Source: Tetracladium setigerum (lineage: Eukaryota; Ascomycota; Leotiomycetes; Helotiales). Taken from it: DNA of 64,000 nucleotides. Under the pieces are notes generated by a model. The model did not search any database. It was not told the DNA's origin and worked only from the letters and a program-made list of their open reading frames with translations. The stretch covers positions 1,736,001 through 1,800,000 of the forward strand of contig PZJY01000001.1 of NCBI GenBank assembly GCA_031472005.1, read 5' to 3'. Positions 54,368-64,000 of the stretch are shown piece by piece (positions within the stretch are counted from its first letter, which is position 1; the number at the start of each line of letters is the position of its first letter). Made by a program: the position numbers and the translations under genes.

Positions 54368-57354
54368 CTAACGCATCTCGGGATGTCTTGCCTGCATAGA
54401 TGAAGGCACCTCCCCTCTCTCCAAAGCACTATCCCTCACCACAGCCTGCGAACTCTCGATTCCCGTTCTCGGATCAATCCGTCCCATGTGTGCCATACCC
54501 GGTGCCGTTACACCCACTACTGGGCTCGGATTTGCGCCGCTTGCTTCGGGGATATTAGGCATATCAAACACGCTGAATTTTCTACCACTTCTACCCTCTT
54601 CGAGATCCTGTAAATCCACTCCGTCATCCCGAGTATGTTCGTGGTCCATTCTACTCCTGCTCCTCGAGAAGAATCGATTACGGTGGTTTTTGCTTCCACT
54701 GTCTCGGCTGGTGGTTTGAGCGAGACTGTGGTTATCGTCTTGACTTCCTCTGCTCGGGGACGGGGAGTTCATTCGGACTTGTGGTGCTTGTGGAAGACGA
54801 GGTTTGACAGGGTCATCAAAGACATCGCCGTATTGATCGCCGCTGGAGATGGATGACATGCCGAGGGAGAAGTCGACTCGTTTGCTCATTGCCCCAATCG
54901 ATTCGCCGTGGCGACGACCGCCGAGGTGATCTGTTGTGGTGTCTCGACGAACGGGCTTAAGAATAGAACCGTGACTCTGGGGTAGGGCTGGCTCTGTCGA
55001 TTGAAAGTGTGGGTCTGGAACCACATGCTCTTGCCCTTCTGGTGCTCTAGAAGAAACATGTTAGCTCGAACCCGAGAATTTGATGAAATAACTTACGAAG
55101 GTGTTTGGGTCTGGTAAGTAGGGAAAGTAGAGTTGGAACCAGTATGAGCATTGTGGAGATGCATGGGGAATTGTGGGTTTGCCCCAGCCAAGCGCATTCT
55201 TGGACCCTCGATGCCTAACTCGTTCATTGTGACCATCAGAGCGCAGATGAATTTGTTGCGGCGTTGAAGACGGAGAAGCTCGTTTTGCCAGTTGGACTTG
55301 TAGAAGAAGACGACATTCAGAGTGATCGAGTGTGCCTCGTATACTTCGCGAAGCTCGGTGAGAATGTTCTTCTGATATTCTCTGTTCTCGCTAGTAACGA
55401 ATTCTAGAAGACGAGCTCGAAGGGCGTCGATTTGATCGAGAGTTGTGCCGAATTTGATGGTGATAGGTACAGCTTCTGCCAAACCTCCGGAACGACGCTG
55501 GTTGAGAATGAAGAGAGTGTTAAGATAGCTGTTGGGAGCTTGGACAACGTGACCTTCCATCTTCTTGAATTCGGTATACAGCAGAGCGATTTCCTTAACG
55601 AAATAATCATCACCCTTCAGTTGAGCACCGGTATTCCCGTAAATCGTGACACGGTCCCCAACGTCAAATGGATGTTTTACGAAAACAAAAATGATGGATT
55701 GGAGGAATTCCTGCGCTGTGACAGAGAAGAGCCAAGACAGAGCGAGAACGGAAGAACCGAGGGAAGTGAGAACCCCAGAAGCGGATGTGGAGATAATGGA
55801 GACGAAAACCAAAATCACAATAACGCAGACGATGAAGACGAAGACGCTGTTCAATTTGGAAACAACGGAATCCAGATCCTTGAGCGAGGCGGTAATGGCT
55901 TTCCGTTCCCGGCCAATCTCGACACAAACAGCCTCCAACTCCTCAATCGAAATATCGCCGTTGAGATCCTTATCGAACATGGTAAATGCAGCGTTTGCTT
56001 CATCGTCATTATCGAAGGCATCTCTGAGGTCGTCGGAAAGTACGGTTTCCGAACCTTCGTGGGCAAAAGTACGATAAAGTCTGCGAGCCAAAACTTGAGC
56101 CCCAGATGTTGTGCCTAGCAGGGCAAGTACAACTTGATGCGGATGCGTGCTTGCTGCAACTTGCTTTCCGGTGAAATCACCGGCCACCTTTCCTGCAACA
56201 TCACCGACCTTAGTGAAGACCTGGCGAGCATTCTTCTGTGCTTTCATGGCGTAGGCCATTGGCGTTCGTGCACCAGAGGCTGGATTGGTATCGCTAATTT
56301 CAAACTCGGAGTCCTCCATGGTGATCTTTTCCTTCGAGTATTTGTACAACTTGACCAAACTCTGAATTTGGAACTTGTTGATATCGATGCGATCGGCATA
56401 GGTTCGTAGGTGAAAACTGATGGCGATGAGCTGGATGATGATCTTCTCGACGAAGTTGAGAGTACAGCCAACAAAGAAAGCGATGATGATCTTATTCACA
56501 ATTGTCTGCCAGTTCGTACTACCAGTATACCCAGGAACCATGTGATTTCTCATGGTAGGTAGGAAGGAGACTTCAATCGCAAGTCCCCAGATGAACAGGG
56601 TCGCTGGCAACTCTAAAGCTTTTCCTAGGTCTCTCCATTTCTTGTTGCTGTTGGTGAAGGCGCTGGATATAACCCCCATGGGCCATGGAATACACTTGGC
56701 AATGATCCGACCAGCCCACAAGGACAGCCAAACTATCTCCAACCATATTCCAAACCAGAAGAGCTGCACACCTCCCACATGTGCGTTTGGAAATGCGAAA
56801 AGTCCCACGAGCAATGGAATCAAGAGAAGGGCAACCAACGGCGCAATGTAGAAGAAGTACCGGACCAAGAAACTAGAGTTGTGGAGCCGCTTGAACATCT
56901 TCGCAAAGCTGGTCGACGGGTTCGCTACTGGTTGGTAGACCTTGGTGGATTCATGAATGGGAGTCGTGCCAATATCGAAATCATCGATAGGCTCCCCCGC
57001 ATTGCGAGACCGTGATCGTGCCATGGACTTTCCCCGGTTGAGATCATTCATTTTTTCGTGTTCCAAAACCTCCTGCTCAATCTTCTGGAGGTTCAGTTCA
57101 TCGCCCAGTCGTTGGTCTTGTTCCCTCTGCTGGGAGGGCGACCTGGGATCTCGGTCCCGCATCATAAAGTGGTCATCGCCCTTGGTATGTGAGGTTGTTA
57201 CGCGAAGATGATTGTTCGAGTGGCTTTCTTGTAGGGTCTCGTCTCCGTCAGAGGAGCGGCGTTCGTGTGTATGTGTGGTTGAGGGAGCTGATGGGTGATT
57301 TGGCTGGAAGGCAGGGAAGGAGAGTTGCTCCTTTTCGTTGATAGGAGTTGTCAT
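54368..57354 (-). CDS. MscS-type mechanosensitive channel with EF-hand (Msy1/Msy2-like)
   Basis: About 970 residues in two exons (intron about 55025-55095). A 160-residue polar N-terminus precedes four membrane helices, starting SFLVRYFFYIAPLVALLLIP, QLFWFGIWLEIVWLSLWAG. An EF-hand follows: FTMFDKDLNGDISIEELEAV, with Asp/Asn/Asp ligands intact, then two more helices (SVFVFIVCVIVILVFVSIIS and the pore-lining region SSVLALSWLFSVTAQEFLQS) and the MscS beta domain HPFDVGDRVTIYGNTGAQLK. The last exon is a disordered Ser/Pro-rich cytoplasmic tail of about 218 residues. Fission yeast Msy1 and Msy2, with the same order of parts, reside in ER/nuclear envelope membranes and control calcium and volume under hypo-osmotic shock. 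ATG at 57354. Confidence 0.94.
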
Positions 57355-59261
57355 TTTGTGCGAGTATGAAGTCGCAAGTTGTGGAGACGATGGGGTCTGG
57401 GACGTGGGATCACGTCAATTGAAGTCCTCCGGACCTGTTGGGAGTTTACAAGAAGTGAGCTGGACCGTCCAGCAGCGTTTTGCTGGGGGAAGAATAGCTA
57501 GCTATTCGAATGCGGATGAGGTCTCGGTGATAATCTTTTGTTGCCTGGTCGAATAAAGAAAAGACTGGCGCAGAAGATTGCGTAGAGTAGGTAGGTATAA
57601 TTCCAAGCGATTGTAAGGTCAACAACGTCTTTGCAGGCTACTGCATTGAAGAGACATGTGGTAGGTAGTGATAGATAGTACTGCAATAACGACAGGAATG
57701 GAAAAGGATATACAAAGACAGGAGATGGATCAAGGAAGAAGCAGGGAAGAGAAGAGGAGAGGAGAGAGATAAAAGGAAAGCTAACGACAAACTTTGACCC
57801 TTTCCCTTGAATTGGATTGGATTGGAGCTTTCGCTCACTCGCTCTCACCCACCTCTCATCTACCACCCACCCACCACCAGCATCTTCATATCGATCAGGA
57901 TCCTTTTTTTCCCCCTTGATGAAGCTCCACCCACCCTAAGCCTGAAGCCGCTTTTGGCCAGAACCAACGAAAAAGAGCGACATTGCCAGGTTGCACTGGC
58001 ATCAATTGGCCACCATTTTCGCGTATCGCAGATTTTATGGAGTTTTTAAAGTGTTGATGTTCATGGCAAACTTCCCTCTTCAGTTCAAGTTCCGCCAACC
58101 GCCGGTGGGACCTGCCAAGGCGCCCTGGAATTCCATGTTGAGTGATGTCATTTCAGCGATTGTTTCTGCTTGGGGAACCGAGCCGACTTTTTCCCTTCTC
58201 ATGTGCTATTTTGAAGGGGCTTTTTGGGGTGGTCGTCTCCTTTTAATATTCTTAATATAGATAGGATAATCTTACGTATAGAACAACTCACTGCTCTTCT
58301 TTCTCCGAGAATTATTCCCATTATTCGAGACTTTCTTTGCCATTATCGCAACTTCACAAAATACACTCTTCTCGTTTGTTTCAGCCCCCTGAGCACCAAT
58401 GTCTCACCTTAATCTGCACGATAAGGAGCCGCCTTTGTGTGCGGCGGTGCGTTCTCCTCCTCGAAATAACTCGTCAGAGTCCTCAACTAGTGCAAAAGAA
58501 AGGCCAAGAGTCAAGAAATCGAGTCAAGGGATGTAGATACTCGAAGACTCGGTACAGTTGATGAACCCACTTTAAACACCCTTGGTAGGTAGGTAACCAA
58601 GACTATCTCGCACATCCCCCACACGCCCACATGTCCAACTCATCAGCAGAAGCATCTATCCTCGGTCGGATCTCGAGGAGATGATGTGCGGACATTTGTG
58701 GGTTGTAGAATATTGGGGAAATTTGGAGATGGTTAGGGGTGAGATATGTGGATTTATTATTACATTATCGCACTACTTGATTGATGCAAGTAGTAGTGTG
58801 AAAGAGGCTCGGAGTTCGGAGAAGATGTGAACTAGATATCTTGAGGACAGCAGCACATTTGTTGTTCTTCGGCTACCTAAGAATATTGGTGTGGCTTGAT
58901 ACTGTATTTTTATTACTGGTAAGCTCTCGGCTTCACCAAAAGACACTCTCAATGAATCGAGTTGCAAAAGTATCAAGAATATGTCAGAGTAAATATATCC
59001 TTCATGACGCTTACTAAATCTATTCGCTCTATATAACAGTTTAAATTCTACGCGCATCTTGGAATTTGGTGATTGTGAGGAAGATCGATCGGTTGTCGGC
59101 TCATAGTCAATGTCAAGACTGTGCCATCAATTCTCTCTACTGTGTTGACCCACAAAGTTCAATAATAATCCAAAGCCCAGTCTTGCGCTCCTTGGCTACT
59201 ACTTGAGCAAAAACGCACTCTTGTCCCATTCGCTAATATTCAGCATGCTCACAAACATTTC
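57355..59261. other. Long intergenic region, no gene seen
   Basis: 1.9 kb. The left part is the channel gene's 5' leader and promoter. Short frames only; no domain, tRNA or repeat family recognised. Confidence 0.45.
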
Positions 59262-62200
59262 CTAGACGATGGAAATACCATCCCATGTCGCATCTCCGCC
59301 ATCGTGTATTCCACCACTCCCGCTTCCAAAAGCCTTACCCTCGTCTTCTGTATCACTATCCTCACCCTCGTGCTCATCCCAAAGTACGAAGTCTTTGTCA
59401 ACACTTCTTTCCGGAAGATCGATACCGGGGTTTAGCAATAACTCTCTCGTGGGCACTCCCTCCTCAACTCTAATTCTCTGTGTCGTTTCTTCGTCCCATA
59501 GTTGTATGCGATCATTTGTCGAGTTGAAAAGCCAAATGACAGGCTATATTCACAGCAGGCGTTGGTCAGTATTCTCTTTCGGGTATGAGGAGAAGAAGGC
59601 GTACCTTCGAGAGCTCGTCACCACTCAAGGCAAACTCTCTTCCATCAACTTCATCGACAGGGATATCCGTCTCCTGAGCCCGGATCTGGACAATACAAAT
59701 GTATTCACAAGCTGCATCACCCCACCCGACTTTCGCTTTCGACTCATAGTTGAACGTAACGCCAAGAAGCTCTCCGTCTTGTTCGTGTTCGTACAAAGTC
59801 TTAACAGTCCCCCGACAAGAATTGTCGAACTGACCTAATATTTCCACGGGCTGGTCCGTAAAGTATCAGCATCCGATTTTGATTCTAGAAATGGAGTACG
59901 GGAAACTTACGCTGCCATCAGAGTGCTTGATTCTCAGACCCAACACTCGATCACCACGTTCGAAGACAGAAATTGTATCTACGTTTTGGAAAGTGGCTTT
60001 GCTGATGAAGGCATTTGTCCAGCTACTAGGCAGATGTGATGATGGTATTGAAAGATGTTTTCCCAGCGGCAATGTTTCTGTCGGTGGCTCGGCATGATCT
60101 AGTGACTCTTTTGCAAGATATGTAACTCCTAGATTCCGAATTGAGCCGTCCGGCTTGCTGGTGCCATCAGTGAAGAGGCCGCTGATAGTTTTTTCTTCGG
60201 GATTATGGAGTTTAGTGTAATTGTCAACTTGGTCGAGACCCTCTGGCGCCGCGGTAGGGTAGCAGACGAGATTGCGAGAGAGGTTAGTGATGATCTATCA
60301 CTTAGTCAGTAAAGCAAACAGGCTAGACTATACCAGACGTACAATGAATGGAGGACAACTATTTTTCCCCCAATAGCCTGTCCGTTCCATCACATCGGTT
60401 CCAACCAGCATATGTACCATCCTCTCTTCATCTCCCAACTCCATGTGAATCGAACAGGCCAATGGGTTTCTTGTCCCAAGCATCACTGTCGAGTCGCGAT
60501 TCCTCCAATGGAATGCAATCCCACAAATAGATTCGCGTAGAGAATATACCGTAATACTGTTGACGTGTTTGCCATCTTTAATGAATGGGATGTGGGTGCC
60601 AACCTGCCATGTATTAAAATTGCGTTTTGTACTCGAGCTCTGGTCTTTTGGTCGCCAGCCTGGAAATGGAAGGCTAGAGGGAGTGTAGCTTGGCAGCATG
60701 TAACTCTCTTGTTCAGGGTGGAGTGGTAAGGCGGCTGCGACGGTGTCTGTGGACTGCTTGATGTGCCAAGATCTCTCCGCAATAAGTTCGATTGCAGTTA
60801 TTTTCAGATGCTAGAGGAATGGTTATTATGTGACCGATGGATAACAATTCGATAAAGTGATTATCTTACGTCTTTGTAAATCTTGAGTCCTGAAATGCCG
60901 CTGCCAATTACAGTAATACCAAATGACCCTAGATCTGGCCCAACTGATGCTGAAGAAGTGCCATCTTCGTACAAAAACTTAAGAGCGCGTACACCAATCC
61001 CGTAATCGCCAAGAGAAACTTGGATGCCACGAATGTCTTTGGTTGAGATTGTTGGTGGTAAGGAATGATCACCGTTTGAAGCCTGTTGATGAAGGACTAG
61101 AGACTTCATGTATGTGCTGTCGTAAATTGCGGAAGTGTGACTTGCCAGATGGAGCAAAGGACCATTGAACAGCAAGTATTCAATTGGACGGTTCTCTCTA
61201 TCCATTTCTTCTATCAATGGAAGAATTGTGCGATGAAAGTTGATGATATTTGAGAGCAATGGATTTTCTATCCATATCCTGATCTCTTCCTCTATCTCTG
61301 CAGGACAAAGAGAGAGCCCATACAAAAGCTTTGTCACTTCATCATTGCGGTCAAGAGATGCGAAATACGATGTCATTGATTGGAGGCTTCCATTCCAAGC
61401 ACCTTCGCAACACCATGTTCTGGCCAGAAACTTGGTTGATTGTCCAAACTGAGCGATCAGGCGATGGATATAGCGGCCTTTGAAAAGTGAAGCTGCAAGA
61501 CTGCGACAACTTCGGTGAACAGCGTATGCATCTTGACGAAGGTTGATATGAGGGACATTAGGGGTTTGGCGTTTTCCCTTTTTCATGGCGGGGGGTTTGA
61601 CAACATAGATATTTGCGAGCATTGGTGGATTCATTTCCAAACCAATTGGGTAGAAAACCGATTCATCCTTTCCGGTTTTCTCAAGCTTGACCGCGATATA
61701 TCGTTTAGATCGATTAATTACAGCAGGACATACTAATGTTGATATGAGAAGATTTCCTTGTAACGAGATAACTTTGTGACTTACTTGCAATGAAATGATG
61801 ATCCCACTTCAAGTCGTCCCCATAAGGGAGAGGGCAATCATAGTCGTGGAATGTTTTCCGACAGAGCACGCAGTATGGATCTACTGAATAGTAGAAGGTT
61901 TCTGGTTTGGAATAGCTGTGTGATGTATCGAAAAATGGATTCACATGAAGATCAAGGGGTCGCACTGGGACACCAGAACGAACATAGACCGGCGGGGAAC
62001 GCGTACTATTACTGCTCCTGCTGCTGGCCGAGTCACTCACATCTTCTCCTATCAATGGCGTTCTTTCGTCAATTTCAGATTCCTTGGCCGGTGAGTGAAA
62101 CATGCTTCGAAATACACCGATGATTGATAGGCAAAAAGTCCAAACGGGAAGAACGGTTGTCTCGAACCACGATCTCGATCGAAATTCGGCGTCGAGAAGC

Positions 62201-62277
62201 AGATGCCAATAATGTCGGAAGCGAGCTTGGATTGTGCTCGCAGCCCTTTTGAGAGGCCTCTTGGTCTTGGAGAACAT
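59262..62277 (-). CDS. Large protein of unknown function
   Basis: About 900 residues over at least six exons; all junctions I tested close in frame. The N-terminus is basic (MFSKTKRPLKRAASTIQARF) with a hydrophobic stretch (VLPVWTFCLSIIGVFRSMFH) and an Asp/Glu-Ser region. A Cys-containing segment reads YYSVDPYCVLCRKTFHDYDC, then DDLKWDHHFIA, and might bind a metal. The central part is helical (HRSCRSLAASLFKGRYIHRL). Three or four segments of similar beta-rich type follow, each with a Gly-rich start such as SLGDYGIGVRALKFLYEDGT, GKHVNSITVYSLRESICGIA and RGDRVLGLRIKHSDG. These could be repeats of a beta-prism-like (jacalin-type) unit, but this is only a visual impression. The acidic C-terminus ends DGGDATWDGISIV. 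I do not recognise a named family. Confidence 0.8.
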
Positions 62278-64000
62278 CTGAGAAGTATAGGGGTCGCGAT
62301 GGAGTGGGTTGTCAGGGAGGGAGGAGCGACATATACGTGGGCAGCATGGGCCGATGTGATGTCAACCGCGATGCTGGCAACGCGACCTGAAAATTAGAAT
62401 TGTAATAGGGGAAAGGCATCAATGAAGATGGTGAATTTATTTTGAGGATGAAGGTGATGGAATAGATTCACTTCGTTTGCCTTTGACTCAAGCAGGTGAC
62501 GTTAAAATAGGCAGCGCCGCCCTGAGGCTGAGGTGTCTGCACTTGAGACCCCCCCGAGAGGCACAGAGAAGGGGAAACAACCAATGAAGATATTGATCGA
62601 TTCTGCACACGCATATTCATAAGGCTGAAATTAAGAGGTTGGTGATGCACGGAGATGAAGTGGAACTTACTGTACATGTCGCTTGATATGGTGCATCTCT
62701 GAGCTTTCCACAAATAGATATACGGTGAGCCACGTGACTCACTCGCAGGCAGGAAATAAGGTGCACTTTCTAGAGTTCTTAGACAGGATAGTACTCGTTG
62801 GTAGGTCGATCATGTGGCCATCAAAACGATTGCGGGGTCGAATGAATGATTCCAGATGTAATATGGTGGAAGAAAATCTCTCTCTAGAATTGGAAGACGT
62901 CACAAATAGGTAGACAATCCACCATGCCCACCTCGACCCTTAAAACCCCAAGTATAAGACAGAACGGGGATCCGTTCGATATCCACTAGATGATCATGTC
63001 AGAGCGCGCAGTCTAGATTTACAAACCTTGGACTTCTGTCCTTCAGATCCAACTTCTTCCCAGCATCAGGTCGGGCATCAACTGGTGGTGCATTCCTGCA
63101 AATTGAAACATATCAAAAGCTGTAAGGCATAGCAGAGAAGAACCTACAGCTCCCGAATAACTCCGTTCTATCACACTTACAAGACAGAAGGTCCTGTGGC
63201 ATGCTAACAGAGAGTGTGATGGACAAACTAAAATGTTGACCATGCCATCTATTTGGTTTGCAGCGACTTTGCTGGTGTCAACGTATTGTTGCATCCGCAA
63301 GAAACAAAACCTCGACATTTTTTGCAGGAAAATAAGAAAATTGAAGAAACGGACTGGAAAATGTGAAGCAAGAATAGGAATAATAAGGACAAAAAGAAGC
63401 GAAGAACAAAACGTGAAAAGAAGCCGTCGCAACCGACCAATTGCAGAAGTCTTGACTCGAGCTTGCAGCAACGATCAATGCTAACTCAACTTTGACTCGA
63501 AGAATGGTCCCAGACTGTGAAATCAGGTCGACTACTACTGGACTGGATGTGTTGAATAATTGAATGCTCAAGAAACATGTGGTGGAGGGTGACGAACGTT
63601 TTTTTTTTCCAGTTCTGTACGACCTCATGTTTCATTCAGTATACAGATCCTTTTATACATTGACCTCCCCCATCACCACATTTTGCCGTATGGATTTGGC
63701 CAAGTCGACAAGAGTTTAATCAACCCAATGGTTACACCAAGACCATACGCGTACTTGGTCAATAATGGTCAGCCGAGGATCTGGCCTTTCGTTGTGATAT
63801 TGCTAGACCTTGGCAAGTCTGTTCCTGCCGCTTTGCCGTAGAAGTGGTTGAGATATGTTGCAAAGCGAAGGCAAAGAAAGCCCATGGAAAGTCAGCGATT
63901 TCTCGGCGTGACCGAGGTGTTCTATTAGATCGATGATGTTATATGGGTTCCTTGGTGATCGATAGTTGGTATGAATGAAAATATAATAAACAACACAAAA
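62278..64000. other. Right end, no gene seen
   Basis: Promoter of the unknown protein at the left. Remaining 1.5 kb has only short frames. A run of T at about 63600-63608. No feature supported. Confidence 0.45.

Noticed and set aside
55432..56118. 228-codon plus-strand frame
   Set aside because: Antisense shadow of the MscS channel gene, whose EF-hand and channel motifs are clear on the other strand.
1..64000. Transposons, CRISPR arrays, viral or plasmid elements
   Set aside because: No transposase or reverse transcriptase motifs, no terminal repeats and no regularly spaced identical repeats were seen. CRISPR arrays are not expected in a fungal nuclear genome.

Overview
The window is nuclear DNA of a filamentous ascomycete, probably Pezizomycotina. 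Genes carry many short introns (about 45-90 bp, mostly GTAAGT-type donors and YAG acceptors). Families typical of that group are present: Zn2Cys6 regulators, fungal MFS subfamilies, CBM1-bearing plant cell-wall hydrolases, Fig1 and an ELMO protein. The order is not fixed by the sequence; a Leotiomycetes-like fungus is my guess. I can support 23 protein genes with reasonable confidence and a few weaker ones. I see no rRNA, tRNA, CRISPR array or intact transposon.

Left part (0-16.9 kb): a cupredoxin-like cell-surface protein, the ER glucosyltransferase ALG6, then a compact five-gene block: HpcH/HpaI aldolase, two divergent Zn2Cys6 regulators, a D-2-hydroxyacid dehydrogenase and a Dal5-type anion transporter. 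Two promoters of this block share an almost identical palindrome (TTTCGG-N7-CCGAAA, 18 of 19 positions alike) and the regulator-regulator promoter holds a related CGG-N7-CCG. This looks like a self-regulated catabolic cluster for an organic or sugar acid of unknown identity. A small two-TM protein ends the region.

Middle (16.9-34.7 kb): a DHA-type drug/toxin exporter, a MAPEG-like protein, a Cys-rich single-pass surface protein, then a dense housekeeping run: RPB4, TRAPP subunit Trs23, proteasome subunit Rpn10, a Borealin/Nbl1 protein and Tma22 (DENR).

Right part (34.7-64 kb): GH45 endoglucanase with CBM1, Fig1 calcium/membrane-fusion protein, an RBR-type E3 ligase, a type II membrane glycosyltransferase-like protein, a GH76 (Dfg5-like) GPI protein, a CBM1-GH10 xylanase with paired CreA-type sites upstream, an ELMO-domain protein, an MscS channel with an EF-hand, and a large protein of unknown function.

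Important for any user: at least four conserved genes (ALG6, Tma22, the glycosyltransferase-like gene, and ELMO twice), and probably the gene at 25200, lose frame by exactly one base, each time at a short G/C run and always as an apparent deletion. This pattern points to base-calling or consensus errors more than to pseudogenes. Other notable gene structures are a GC-AG intron plus 20-nt microexon in Tma22, and start codons apparently split by introns in Trs23 and the MAPEG gene. CDS spans below run from start codon to stop codon and include introns.
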